Shown: positions 8,771 to 19,257, counted from the first letter of the stretch. The stretch: 64,000 bases of DNA from Candidatus Gastranaerophilales bacterium (GCA_944323685.1 CALUTJ010000001.1:99726-163725), one strand, 5' to 3'. The notes: a model not told the origin generated them from the letters alone. Made by a program: numbers and translations.

Positions 8771-11700
8771 ATGGAACACAAAAATAAATTCGTAAAATCT
8801 TTATGTATCGCAGCTTTTTTAAGTATCTTATGCATACCGCAAATAAATTCAAAAGCAATGGCACAGGCACATGTGCCTACTTTAGACAGACTTAATCATG
8901 AAGGTGCAACTATGCCCGACTCTAGTGAAGTCTACCCTGAGTCTGCTTATACCTTGACAGAAATCAAAGACGCAGACCCTGAAAATCTTCCGCAAAACGC
9001 TATAACCCTTTACGCTAAAAAAGATGACGGAACTGTCACACCTAAATATTATACAGTTTCTCTAAAACAAACAGAGTTTGGCGATAAAGAAAACTATGGA
9101 GAAAAATTGTATTTTAAATGGGAGAAAACTGATAATAAATATTCTCTTGTCGAAGCAAATGAATCTGATGCTGATATAACATATTACGTAAATAACACCA
9201 GACCCGATTCAAACAGAATAGGTACAAACCAAAACGGTAAGGATATTACTGCCAATTTTAAAAATCTTGGCAGTTCTAACAGTGCCGATGGCGGGGCGAT
9301 TTATAATAGAGGAACAATCGGCGATATAACAGGTGATTTTATCGGCAACCATGCGGGAAATGGCGGGGCGATTGATAACAGCGAAACTATCGGCAACATA
9401 ACAGGCGACTTTATTGGTAACTGTGTGTCTTCAACTAATAATCAATATGGTGCCCAAGGCGGGGCGATTGATAACAGCGAAACTATCGGCAACATAACAG
9501 GCGACTTTATCGGCAACTATGCGTCAGGTAGTTCTTCTACCTATGGCGGGGCGATTTATAACGATATAGGAACAATTGGTAACATTACAGGTGACTTTAT
9601 CGGCAACTATGCGTCTGGGAGATATTCTGCCTATGGCGGGGCGATTGATAACCGTTACGGAACAATCGGCAATATAACAGGTGACTTTATCGGCAACTAC
9701 GCATCTTCTACTGATTCAGATGCCTATGGCGGGGCGATTTTTAACGGTCATTATGCAGAAATCGGCAATATAAACGGCGATTTTATCGGTAACTATGCGT
9801 CTTCAACTAATTATTATGCCCAAGGCGGGGCGATTTCTAACTTCGGCGCTAATACAGAAATCGGCAATATAAACGGCGATTTTATCGGTAACTATGCGTC
9901 TTCAACTAATTATTATGCCCAAGGCGGGGCGATTTATAACTATATCGCCGATGGTTCAAAAATAATTGGAGATATAACAGGCGATTTTATTGGCAACTAT
10001 GCGTCTTCAACTAATTATTATGCCCAAGGCGGGGCGATTTATAACAAAGGCGCTAATGTAACAATCGGTAATATTACAGGAGACTTTATAGGCAACTATG
10101 CATCTTCAATAGATAGTTATGCCCAGGGCGGGGCGATTTATAACGATAGAGGTACAATCGGAAATATAACAGGCGATTTTATAGGCAACTATACTCAAGG
10201 TAATTCTTTTGGCAGGGGCGGGGCGATTTATAACAGTTGGGGAACTATCGGCGCTAAAGACGATGACGGCAATGTAGTAGGCGGTATTATCAACTCAAGC
10301 TTTATAAACAACTACGCTAAATCCGAAACAGATGAGGCAAAAGGCGGTGCTATTTATACTAACAAAAGCTTAAACATCATAGCCCAAAATGGCGGACAAT
10401 CCGTATTTTCAGGCAACTATGTGCAAGACAAAGACGGTAAACGCCAAGAAGCAATATATGTAAATAACAATATATCAGCAGGCAGCACACAAACAGAAGT
10501 TGTTTCTGTAGACGCAGACAAAATAATATATCAGGAAAAATCATCTAACTTCGACAGCTATGCTGACAATCCAGCCTTAACACTCAACGCAAAAACAAAC
10601 GGCGTCATTTACTTTGCCGACCAGATTTCAGGAAGTAATTCTAACCTTGTTAACAACACCTACAAGATGAACATCATTGGCATGGCGCAGGACTTCTCCG
10701 GTAAAGATGATATGTATGCAACTTTGGGTCTTTCTGATGACGCTACAGTATCAGAAGTAGTTGATGCATACTTTGACTACATGGTCGAACAAGAATTCGG
10801 CGATTCTGGTTTACCTCCTGAATACGCAGAACAGGTTGATTTAATTAAAGGTCAAATGCTTGTGCAATTAATCGATATGGGCGCAGTAGAAACCACCGAC
10901 CCAGAGCTAATCTCTGGTGAAACATTAGGCAGTTACAACCTCAAAATCACAGGTGACTCCACAGGCAAAGTTGTTTTGAATAACGATGTAATCAATGCCA
11001 ACATATCCTTAGACAACACTAATTTGTATCTTGGCAGAGAAGATGTCTTTAACCTATCACAATCCTTAACACTCAATTCAGGTTCAATATATCTTAATAA
11101 CAACACAATCGGCACAATGCACGTTCCTACCTTGAATTTAAACGGCAACACAAATATCTCTGTTGATGCTGACCTTGCCAATAAGTCCATGGACAGAATA
11201 ACAGCCGATAACTACAATATAAAAGACGGCGCAATGCTCAACGTCAACAACGTTGTACTCTTATCTGATGCAAAAGAAGATGTTACTAACATTCAATTTG
11301 CTGATGATGAGTTAGCTTCTAATGTCGCTTTCACAGGCGCTTCTCCAATCGCATATTCTCCTATCTGGAAATATGATGTTTCATATAATCCGAATGACGG
11401 CTTCTTCACATTTAGCAGAGGTGCATCAGCTTCAGGCGGCAATGCAAGCGATGCCTTTAACCCCTCAGTTTTGGCATCTCCCGTAGCAACTCAGGCAGGT
11501 GCGTATACAACACAATTACAAACATTTAACTACGCATTCCAGCACGCAGATACATTTATGAATATTCCGTACATTGAAAGACTCGCTATAATCAATGAAG
11601 GCAAATACGCTTTATCTCCAACTGGTGATGCAACTGATGTGGGTACATACTCTCCTCTTCTTCTTAAAGAAGAAAGTGCAGGCTTCTGGGTTAAACCATA

Positions 11701-12451
11701 CGCTTCATTTGAAAACGTACCTCTTAAAAACGGCCCTAAAGTTTCTAACATCAATTACGGAACTTTAGTAGGTTACGACTCACCATTGCAGTCTATATCT
11801 AACGGCTTTGAAAGAGTATTGACAGGCTATATAGGATACAACGGTGCTTCTCAAAGATATTCAGGTGTAGATGCTTACCAAAACGGCGGCTTGTTAGGCG
11901 GAACAGCAACCTTCTACAAAGGAAACTTCTTTAACGCAACAACCTTAAGTGTAGGAGCTTCCGCAGGCGATGCCTCTACAATGTACGGTTCTGAAAACTA
12001 TACGATGTTGCTTGCCGGTTTAGGTAACAAAACAGGTTACAACTTCGAGTTCTTTGACGGCGGTATGATATTGCAGCCGAGTATGTTGATATCTTATACA
12101 TTCGTTAATACATTCGATTACACAAACGGAGCAGGCGTAAGAATCGAGAGTGACCCGATGCACGCAATCCAGCTTGCCCCCGGAATCAAGTTAATCGGCA
12201 ACACAAAGAATGGCTGGCAGCCATACATAGGTGTAAGCATGGTTTGGAATTTGCTTGATGAATCCAAGGTAACAGCAGACAGTGTAAGATTACCAGAAAT
12301 GAGTATAAAACCGTATGTTCAATATGGTGTGGGTTTACAAAAGCGGGTAAATGATAAATTCTTAGCCTTTGGTCAAGCGATGATACACAACGGCGGACGT
12401 AATGGTGTGTCATTATCCGCAGGTCTTCGCTGGAAAATCGGCAGAGAGTAA
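8771..12451 (+). CDS. Pmp-like autotransporter adhesin
   Basis: This is a surface autotransporter. An upstream TTG at 8762 is only 1 nt from the SD AGGGAG (8755-8760); the ATG at 8771 is 10 nt away and is preferred, giving 1226 residues. A signal peptide ends near AMA-QA (about 32). From about residue 174 to 488 the passenger repeats GGAIYN...IGNITGDFIGN. GGA[I/L/V] and FxxN are the motif pair of chlamydial polymorphic membrane proteins, which form a beta-helix. A second, non-repetitive passenger part follows. From about 970 a C-terminal beta-barrel alternates amphipathic strands and ends with GLRWKIG before the last two residues, the usual membrane-insertion signature. It likely mediates adhesion or is phase-variable by repeat number. 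Confidence 0.88.
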   Translation: MEHKNKFVKSLCIAAFLSILCIPQINSKAMAQAHVPTLDRLNHEGATMPDSSEVYPESAYTLTEIKDADPENLPQNAITLYAKKDDGTVTPKYYTVSLKQTEFGDKENYGEKLYFKWEKTDNKYSLVEANESDADITYYVNNTRPDSNRIGTNQNGKDITANFKNLGSSNSADGGAIYNRGTIGDITGDFIGNHAGNGGAIDNSETIGNITGDFIGNCVSSTNNQYGAQGGAIDNSETIGNITGDFIGNYASGSSSTYGGAIYNDIGTIGNITGDFIGNYASGRYSAYGGAIDNRYGTIGNITGDFIGNYASSTDSDAYGGAIFNGHYAEIGNINGDFIGNYASSTNYYAQGGAISNFGANTEIGNINGDFIGNYASSTNYYAQGGAIYNYIADGSKIIGDITGDFIGNYASSTNYYAQGGAIYNKGANVTIGNITGDFIGNYASSIDSYAQGGAIYNDRGTIGNITGDFIGNYTQGNSFGRGGAIYNSWGTIGAKDDDGNVVGGIINSSFINNYAKSETDEAKGGAIYTNKSLNIIAQNGGQSVFSGNYVQDKDGKRQEAIYVNNNISAGSTQTEVVSVDADKIIYQEKSSNFDSYADNPALTLNAKTNGVIYFADQISGSNSNLVNNTYKMNIIGMAQDFSGKDDMYATLGLSDDATVSEVVDAYFDYMVEQEFGDSGLPPEYAEQVDLIKGQMLVQLIDMGAVETTDPELISGETLGSYNLKITGDSTGKVVLNNDVINANISLDNTNLYLGREDVFNLSQSLTLNSGSIYLNNNTIGTMHVPTLNLNGNTNISVDADLANKSMDRITADNYNIKDGAMLNVNNVVLLSDAKEDVTNIQFADDELASNVAFTGASPIAYSPIWKYDVSYNPNDGFFTFSRGASASGGNASDAFNPSVLASPVATQAGAYTTQLQTFNYAFQHADTFMNIPYIERLAIINEGKYALSPTGDATDVGTYSPLLLKEESAGFWVKPYASFENVPLKNGPKVSNINYGTLVGYDSPLQSISNGFERVLTGYIGYNGASQRYSGVDAYQNGGLLGGTATFYKGNFFNATTLSVGASAGDASTMYGSENYTMLLAGLGNKTGYNFEFFDGGMILQPSMLISYTFVNTFDYTNGAGVRIESDPMHAIQLAPGIKLIGNTKNGWQPYIGVSMVWNLLDESKVTADSVRLPEMSIKPYVQYGVGLQKRVNDKFLAFGQAMIHNGGRNGVSLSAGLRWKIGRE
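9290..10234 (+). repeat. in-frame GGAI/FxxN repeats, about 10 units
   Basis: There are ten GDFIGN and eleven GGAI occurrences, each unit about 26-36 codons. Three consecutive units near 9790, 9890 and 9990 are almost identical at DNA level (including TATGCGTCTTCAACTAATTA), so silent sites have not diverged. That points to recent duplication or gene conversion. Confidence 0.85.
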
Positions 12452-12461
12452 GAAATTATGT
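12428..12461 (+). repeat. 3' end of autotransporter gene, copy 1
   Basis: These 34 bases cover the last codons RWKIGRE, the stop and the sequence behind it. They recur at 12763-12796 with a handful of changes. The codon changes are all silent. Confidence 0.7.
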
Positions 12462-12762
12462 AGGGTTGGGCAGGTATGCCCAACCTACGTTCTTTATGAT
12501 GGTGGGCACGCCTTAGGGCTTTGCCCACCCTACTTTTTGCCAACCCTCACCCTACCCTCTCCCAAAGAGAGGGAAAATTCTGTGTCATCCTGAGGGTGAA
12601 ACCCGAAGGACTTTTTAACAGCGTCGGGCAAGTCTCTTGGATTTGCTCTACACACGATATTGTCGTTCGCTGCGCTTTGCTTTTGCTCACTTCATATCTC
12701 GCTTTCCGGACTCGCAAGACTCCGTCCGTCCGCAAATCCGCTATGCCCAACCTACGTTGCTA

Positions 12763-12796
12763 CGCTGGAAAATTGGCAGGGAATAAAGAATTATGT
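12763..12796 (+). repeat. vestigial 3' end of a second autotransporter
   Basis: In-frame codons here again read RWKIGRE-stop, with only synonymous differences from the intact gene end at 12428-12461. A terminator follows directly. It is either the stump of a deleted paralogue or the original gene end separated by a roughly 300-bp repeat insertion. Confidence 0.6.
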
Positions 12797-12797
12797 T

Positions 12798-12827
12798 AAA
12801 AGAGTCTGACAATAGTCAGGCTCTTTT
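12798..12827 (+). terminator. Rho-independent terminator
   Basis: The stem AAAAGAGTCTGAC / GTCAGGCTCTTTT with an AATA loop is followed by a T run. It sits behind the duplicated autotransporter end and probably serves the upstream adhesin gene. Confidence 0.75.
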
Positions 12828-13161
12828 TGTATTACCACTCCCCACCCTAACACTCCCCAAGCAGGGGAGGGGACAGTCACAACACAACAAAACAAAACTC
12901 CTTCCCCAACTCGGGGAAGGACGGGAAGGGGAACGACCTGTAAGATATTTATAACTAATGATTCCACACCCAGCCGGTAAGATTCTGAACACACACAATC
13001 ATCGCAAACCTGCAACGACGGACGCTTCAGAATGACAGTTGGGCTGAAAACCCAACCTACGTTGCTTTATGATGGTGGGCACGCCTTAGGGCTTTGCCCA
13101 CCCTACTACTATTACCGCGTAAGCGGTGTGCGGCTCTGCCGCTGTAGCTGATTACAGACTC

Positions 13162-13226
13162 ATTGTATTTACGCACAAAATTTTCGTTAAGCGAAGCGGT
13201 TAGAAAATTTTGAAGATAAATACAAT
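13162..13226. repeat. 65-bp imperfect palindrome
   Basis: ATTGTATTTA...CAAAATTTTC pairs with GAAAATTTTG...TAAATACAAT around the loop GTTAAGCGAAGCGGTTA. A related palindrome with a similar loop, also preceded by GCGGCTCTGCCGC, lies at 1265-1349. Both belong to one dispersed intergenic family. Confidence 0.55.
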
Positions 13227-13382
13227 TGAGGCTGTTTTGGTATACGTTGTTTTCTCTTTCTTGCTTGAGTCGTAGGCGAGGTACGAGCCGTACATATCTT
13301 CTTTGATTTTGGCGCTCGGACGGAGTAACGTCCGTCCTCACAGGGGGCGTTCCTTTCAGTCAGCCCCGCTCAAAATCCGCAA

Positions 13383-13481
13383 GATACTCGAACGAGTAGA
13401 ATGCGGATTGTTACGAAGTAACAATTGCGTTTGAATCGAGGCGAAAAAGCAAGCTTTAAAAAACAAAAAATGCGTCACCCG
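13383..13481. repeat. 99-bp direct repeat, copy 1 (tRNA-Lys tail)
   Basis: It is identical to 13525-13623 except for one base (T/C near 13402). It ends in TGCGTCACCCG, the 3' end of the tRNA-Lys gene, here without the rest of the tRNA. The offset is 142 bp. Confidence 0.85.
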
Positions 13482-13524
13482 GCTTCTCCTGAGATGTAGG
13501 CGAGATACGAGTCGTACATATCAG

Positions 13525-13623
13525 GATACTCGAACGAGTAGAACGCGGATTGTTACGAAGTAACAATTGCGTTTGAATCGAGGCGAAAAAGCAAGCTTTA
13601 AAAAACAAAAAATGCGTCACCCG
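13525..13623. repeat. 99-bp direct repeat, copy 2, overlaps tRNA-Lys
   Basis: The last 11 bases are the 3' end of the intact tRNA-Lys at 13613-13685. The repeat includes the ATTGTTAC-GAA-GTAACAAT hairpin and an A-rich stretch that lies downstream of the tRNA. Confidence 0.85.
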
Positions 13624-13685
13624 CGATTCGAACGCGGGACCTATCCCTTAAAAGGGGAGTGCTCTACCTGCTGAGCTAGTGACGC
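13613..13685 (-). tRNA. tRNA-Lys (UUU)
   Basis: The minus strand reads GCGTCAC at the 5' end and GTGACGC plus discriminator A at the 3' end, giving a 7-bp acceptor stem. The D-arm has GCAGGTAGAGC. The anticodon loop is CTTTTAA with anticodon TTT. The T-arm CCGCGTTCGAATCGCGG is canonical. CCA is not encoded. Confidence 0.93.
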
Positions 13686-13793
13686 ATTTAAAAAGCTATT
13701 CTTTTTTCAAATCCAACCGGAAAAAACCTTTTATTTCCGACTGCTTATATACAATAACAAGAACATATTTTTACGTCAACACATTTTTTTATT

Positions 13794-15092
<1,299 letters not shown>

Positions 15093-15131
15093 TTAAATAC
15101 ATAATAATTATAAAACAAATTAGAAAAGTTT

Positions 15132-15275
15132 GAGTATATACTCTTTGTAAAATCAAAAAATCAAGATATTAGCTGATTCACACCTATTACAAAACAGAAT
15201 TGTTAACAAATATTAAGTAAAGTATATACAAAAAAGCAATTTTTATATACTTTTTTACTTTATATATATACGAGA
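15132..15275 (+). promoter_or_regulatory. A/T promoter region with GTATATAC boxes
   Basis: Between purA and the 15308 gene lie a perfect 12-bp palindrome GAGTATATACTC (15132-15143), a second box AAGTATATACA (15220-15230), and then TATATACTTTTTTAC followed by TTTATATATATACGAGAG. ACTTTATATATATA is identical to a stretch upstream of the transglycosylase gene (30284-30297). The candidate small RNA at 50380 carries a closely related motif. A shared sigma factor or regulator is inferred. Confidence 0.45.
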
Positions 15276-15307
15276 GATAAGTAAAGTAAGAAAAGAGGAT
15301 AACAGAG

Positions 15308-15703
15308 ATGGGCTTCGCAGTATCAGCATTAGCAACACAAACTATGATGAATGTACAATCAGATTGTGAGTATGCATTAACAAGAATTACAAATACACTT
15401 TCAAGATTGGCAATGGAGTCGCAATCAATAGTTGAACAACAGATGTCAGCAGGTCAAGCTTATATGGCTGCCCATACTGATGAAGAAGGCGAACCTACTC
15501 AAGAAGCTATCGAATGGGTTAACAGCACTGCTTTCAATGCTATCTTCAATGCTAAATTAAGAGAAATTCAAACAAAAGAATCTCAGTTAAACATTCAAAA
15601 ACAACAAATCGAAACAAGACAGAAAATGTATTCTACTCAAAGAGACGGCTGGGAAAAGAATACACAATCCAACATCGAAAAAACTTTCAAATACGGCAAC
15701 TAA
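15308..15703 (+). CDS. small helical protein of unknown function
   Basis: I do not recognise this 131-residue protein. It is predicted by eye to be almost wholly helical, with heptad-like polar segments in residues 85-125 (KLREIQTKESQLNIQKQQ), and ends in FKYGN. There is no signal peptide or membrane segment. An AGAGG ribosome site stands before the ATG, and the long A/T-rich promoter region upstream suggests good expression. Its size and all-alpha character resemble secreted needle- or WXG-type proteins, but nothing in the sequence proves export. A 62-residue gene follows after 65 bp and may be co-transcribed. Confidence 0.7.
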   Translation: MGFAVSALATQTMMNVQSDCEYALTRITNTLSRLAMESQSIVEQQMSAGQAYMAAHTDEEGEPTQEAIEWVNSTAFNAIFNAKLREIQTKESQLNIQKQQIETRQKMYSTQRDGWEKNTQSNIEKTFKYGN

Positions 15704-15768
15704 TAAACAAATACTTAATAAACAAAAAACACAGGGCACTAACTAGACTAATAAGAGAGAGAACAAAA

Positions 15769-15957
15769 ATGAGCGTAACTACTAATCCTTTTGCAAATTA
15801 TACTTTATCAATAGCAACACAGTATCAGCAAACCAAAAAAGGTTTACAGGAAACACAAAAGAAACCTTCAAGAAAAATGTATCGCACAATGGATGCAATG
15901 CTTCAGGAATGTGTTTTCCTTGGTGCAACAAGATTTGGCACAAATTATATTGCTTAA
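15769..15957 (+). CDS. small unknown protein with NPFAxY motif
   Basis: This is an unrecognised 62-residue protein with an AGAGAGAG-type ribosome site before its ATG. Near the N-terminus it has NPFANY; similar NPFAxY motifs occur in the unrelated small proteins at 18904 and 49559. The middle is basic (KKPSRKMYR), and the C-terminal half (MLQECVFLGATRFG) is mildly hydrophobic. It probably shares a transcript with the 131-residue protein upstream. Confidence 0.6.
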   Translation: MSVTTNPFANYTLSIATQYQQTKKGLQETQKKPSRKMYRTMDAMLQECVFLGATRFGTNYIA

Positions 15958-15993
15958 CTTGCTAAATAAAAAGTTTACTTCTATAATCATAGA

Positions 15994-18387
15994 ATGAGTT
16001 TAGGCAAGGGATTTTTTAAAAACTTTTTTGATAAACTGAATACAATTGACTTGATATTAAATTCAATATTAACCTTTTGTATTTCAGTTTTTTTATTTTA
16101 TGTGGTTTTTCCAAATAACGGATATTTCGGTTTAAAAGATTTTTTTGTGGGAGAAACAATCTACAAAGATTACAACAAATATTTTGATATATTATTTGTT
16201 TTCATGTATTTTATTGTATTTTTTGCTGTTATACCAATTTTTAAAACAGTAAAGAACACGATTTTTTTGCAAAAAATTCATAATACAAAATTCTCTGGCA
16301 GATTTGTTTATTTTTTGCAATACCTGTCTTTACTGAGTTTTTTGCTTTTATATCCGTCAGACGGGAATTTTTATCCTGTTTTATCCTGTTTTATTCTTTT
16401 CTTTATAGGTTTCGGTGCTGTTGATATATGGAAAAAACAGAATTTGAGCAGGCAGGATAATGTTGTGCATTTTTCTTATATTGCTGTTGCGGCAATAGTT
16501 TTATTGTGCTTTGGCAGAATGTACGATTTTTCGCAGGTATTCATAGACCCGCATCACGATGCTGAACATTTCTGTGCATATTATATGCATACCAAGCATA
16601 ATATGATTTATTACAAAGATATTATGCTTGTACACGGTTATCGGGATATTGTTGAAAGTTGGCTTGGGCAGCATATTTTTGGCACGGAAAACCTTTACAC
16701 ATATTTTTTAGGCAAAACACTTTATTTCAATATGCTTGTGATAATATTCAGCTTGCTCGGTCTTTATGTTTTTCATGGCAATCCTGTTGTATTAATAACT
16801 TTTGTCAGCCTTTTCAGAAATGATGATCTTACCGTATTATTCGGAGTATATTTACTTGTATTTTTTGCCCTGCTAAAAGAACAGGTATTTAAAAAATATT
16901 CTTTATTTTTATCTTTATACACATTGCTCTCTTTCTTATTTGTTCAGTATTGGACAACTATGGGAATTTTGTGGGCTGTTTCTGTTTTCCCAGCAGCCGT
17001 TTATGTTGTTGTAAAAATATTTAAAGATAAGAATTTTAAAGCTTTGTTATATCCGGCAATAATATTTTTAATATGTATAATATTCAGTGCAAATGGTTTG
17101 TATTACTTTTTCGGACAGGCGGTATTTTATACACAGGCAAACTTGTACGGTTTCGGTACGGTTATGCCGCCATTGAACCTTAAAAATTGTGAGATATTCT
17201 ATAAAATGGCAGCAGTAGTATTGTGTCCGGTATTGATTACAATAGCTATAAAAGAATTTTTAAAAGACAAACAAAAATGTAAAGAGCTTATCTTTATACT
17301 TTGTTTTACGATAATTTTGATATTTTCATCCCTCAACTATACTATGGGGCGCATAGATGCAGACAGTTTTACCCGTCTTTTAAATCTGTCAATAAATCTG
17401 CTGTTTGTAATACTGCCCTACCTTTGTTACAGATTTGCTAAAGCAGAAAAGATAACATCTTATATCACAATTATAGCTTTGTTTTGGTTTATATATGCCG
17501 GATTTAACAACATTATTAAAATAAGCACAGCACCTAAGCCGCAGCCGCAAACAGAAGTTATTAAAAAGCAGGGCTTGCTGGATTTAAGAAATGATGAAAA
17601 ACAATCTCTGAAAGCTATAACGAATTTTATAAATAAATACACCAGAAAAGACGATATATTTTTTGACCTGACTAATAAAGGAATTTTGTACTTTATACTT
17701 GATAAAAAAGTTCCGCTGCAATACACCTCGTATTACAATATTGTGTCAAATAAACAGGCACAATTTGCATTGCAAAAATTAAAGCAAAATGAGCCGGATG
17801 TTATTTATATGGATACTTTAAGCGAAAAACTTGACGGTGTATTCCCTTCTTTAAGAATTACCCCGATATACAGATACATATTATTAAACAACAGGTATAA
17901 ACTGGTCACCGGTGAAAATATGGCGTTGCTTGTAAAAACAGATAACAGCAATAACAACTTTAGCCGGTCAGAGTTAAGTGTTCTTGATAAAATGCTTGCG
18001 GCTTCGGATTTGCAAAAACTTCCCGATGTATGGGGTAAATCCATAAATAAGCTTCCCGTAGAGGAAGTTTTGAAAGATTATAAAGTTCAAGGGCTAAAGA
18101 TTGATAATACAACCTTTTTAAATATACATTTTAACAAACCCGCAAAAGGAAAAGATTTAGACCTTCTCTATATATCTGTTCCCGCACACAAAGAATCAAA
18201 CTGGTTGTTGCGTCAAAATAACAGCGATTCGATTATGTCATTCAAATCAAGCAGCGGAAAAATGCTGATTCCGCTTGATAATTTTCCTTCTTGGCTTCTT
18301 AACAACACTGTGACAGATATTATAATCCAAACAAATGCTGATATAGATAATAATATAATCCTCAAATTCTATAAAAGGACAAAGTAA
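15994..18387 (+). CDS. polytopic membrane protein, GT-C glycosyltransferase-like
   Basis: The 797 residues contain roughly ten or more hydrophobic segments in the first 520 (for example near 20-40, 68-90, 110-125, 160-175, 245-265 and onwards) and then a soluble domain of about 280 residues. After the fourth or fifth segment a loop reads DPHHDAEHF...YYKDIMLVHGYRD. Acidic/His loops of this kind after early segments are typical of GT-C enzymes that take sugars from lipid-linked donors. I cannot name a family, so the activity is inference. No good ribosome site precedes the ATG. It converges with mrnC, leaving 4 bp between the stops. Confidence 0.6.
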   Translation: MSLGKGFFKNFFDKLNTIDLILNSILTFCISVFLFYVVFPNNGYFGLKDFFVGETIYKDYNKYFDILFVFMYFIVFFAVIPIFKTVKNTIFLQKIHNTKFSGRFVYFLQYLSLLSFLLLYPSDGNFYPVLSCFILFFIGFGAVDIWKKQNLSRQDNVVHFSYIAVAAIVLLCFGRMYDFSQVFIDPHHDAEHFCAYYMHTKHNMIYYKDIMLVHGYRDIVESWLGQHIFGTENLYTYFLGKTLYFNMLVIIFSLLGLYVFHGNPVVLITFVSLFRNDDLTVLFGVYLLVFFALLKEQVFKKYSLFLSLYTLLSFLFVQYWTTMGILWAVSVFPAAVYVVVKIFKDKNFKALLYPAIIFLICIIFSANGLYYFFGQAVFYTQANLYGFGTVMPPLNLKNCEIFYKMAAVVLCPVLITIAIKEFLKDKQKCKELIFILCFTIILIFSSLNYTMGRIDADSFTRLLNLSINLLFVILPYLCYRFAKAEKITSYITIIALFWFIYAGFNNIIKISTAPKPQPQTEVIKKQGLLDLRNDEKQSLKAITNFINKYTRKDDIFFDLTNKGILYFILDKKVPLQYTSYYNIVSNKQAQFALQKLKQNEPDVIYMDTLSEKLDGVFPSLRITPIYRYILLNNRYKLVTGENMALLVKTDNSNNNFSRSELSVLDKMLAASDLQKLPDVWGKSINKLPVEEVLKDYKVQGLKIDNTTFLNIHFNKPAKGKDLDLLYISVPAHKESNWLLRQNNSDSIMSFKSSSGKMLIPLDNFPSWLLNNTVTDIIIQTNADIDNNIILKFYKRTK

Positions 18388-18391
18388 CTTT

Positions 18392-18781
18392 TTATATCGG
18401 GTCGCCGACGATATGGTCTTTAGAATCAATATAGTCCGACACTATTTTTAAAAGTTTTAACAAACGTCCTTTGTCATTAAGATGTAAATAGCCTATTAAA
18501 ACTTCAAACCCAGTAGCTATACGGTGCAAAGCCTGATTCGACTTTCTTTTTGTTGTGGTAGGCAAATTACGGCCTCTTCTTACAAGGTCAGCTTCCTGCT
18601 CGGTAAGATACGGTTCAAGAACATTTAAAATTTGACATTGGAATGATGCCCGCACAAGAGCAGTGTTAATTTTATGCATACGTGCCATATTAGAGGTGAG
18701 ATAAATTATCTTTTCTCTTATAAACACCTCATATACCGCGTCACCTAAATGCGCATAACATTTTAAATTAAGTTCTTCCAT
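18392..18781 (-). CDS. mrnC: Mini-ribonuclease 3
   Basis: Mini-III is an RNase III catalytic domain without a dsRNA-binding domain; in Gram-positive bacteria and cyanobacteria it matures 23S rRNA ends. The 129 residues show YAHLGDAVYE (9-18, catalytic Asp14), LVRRGRN and the signature ATGFEVLIGYLHL. Length and motifs fit the family closely. It stands alone, convergent with the membrane protein at 15994. Confidence 0.9.
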   Translation of the reverse strand: MEELNLKCYAHLGDAVYEVFIREKIIYLTSNMARMHKINTALVRASFQCQILNVLEPYLTEQEADLVRRGRNLPTTTKRKSNQALHRIATGFEVLIGYLHLNDKGRLLKLLKIVSDYIDSKDHIVGDPI

Positions 18782-18903
18782 ATTAATTTTCCAAATAAAA
18801 CTTGTCTTCCATTCATTATAAAAAGAATTTTAAGTTTTGTAAAGATAAACGGTTTTTAATTAAAAATTATTGACTTAAATAAAACAATCATTAAATACAA
18901 AAT

Positions 18904-19176
18904 ATGAGCAACAGTAATATGATAAATCCCGCAAACTATTATAACCCGTTTGCCAAATACAATTATGTAAGTAAGACCCGTGGTGTGTATATTCCGCGAG
19001 ACGCGGCACCGTTAATAAACACATCCAGCGAGGTTGAAAAATCTGCAAGTATTTATTCCGAAAACTATGATGCGGAAACAGATATTATGCAAAGCTTGAA
19101 TGAAGCACAAAACGCCTCAGACAATAAAGGTTTGTTAGGTTTTATAAATAAATATCTCGGCGGTGCAAACAATTAA
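18904..19176 (+). CDS. small unknown protein with NPFAxY motif
   Basis: This is a 90-residue protein I do not recognise. The N-terminus is Asn/Tyr-rich with NPFAKY at residues 14-19, then TRGVYIPRD; the rest is acidic and polar and ends in GLLGFINKYLGG. There is no signal peptide. The ATG has no obvious Shine-Dalgarno site, and the upstream TTGACT...TAAATA could be a promoter with a very short leader. It is followed by the ADP-ribosyltransferase candidate after 81 bp. Confidence 0.5.
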   Translation: MSNSNMINPANYYNPFAKYNYVSKTRGVYIPRDAAPLINTSSEVEKSASIYSENYDAETDIMQSLNEAQNASDNKGLLGFINKYLGGANN

Positions 19177-19257
19177 AGTCTTATCTTGGCAATGCAGGAG
19201 CAATTTCGCATTGCATAATGTTTTTATATAGACAGGTAGTGTTGTAAGGAACTTGTA

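Larger units (their letters stand above)
12452..13612. other. 1.1-kb repeat-rich intergenic region, no gene
   Basis: This stretch is a mosaic of short repeats. GATGGTGGGCACGCC...CCCACCCTAC occurs at about 12499 and 13071. CCCAACCTACG palindromes are at 12478, 12747 and 13052. A GC-rich inverted repeat CTCTCCCAAAGAGAGGG is at 12556. A segment of CCCC/GGGG palindromes runs 12839-12935. ATTGTTAC-GAA-GTAACAAT hairpins lie at 13408 and 13550. Open frames of 60-94 codons here are built from these repeats, have no ribosome sites and match nothing I know. Confidence 0.6.

Noticed and set aside
12402..13341. Several open frames of 60-94 codons on both strands
   Set aside because: All run through dispersed palindromic repeats, overlap each other and lack ribosome sites.
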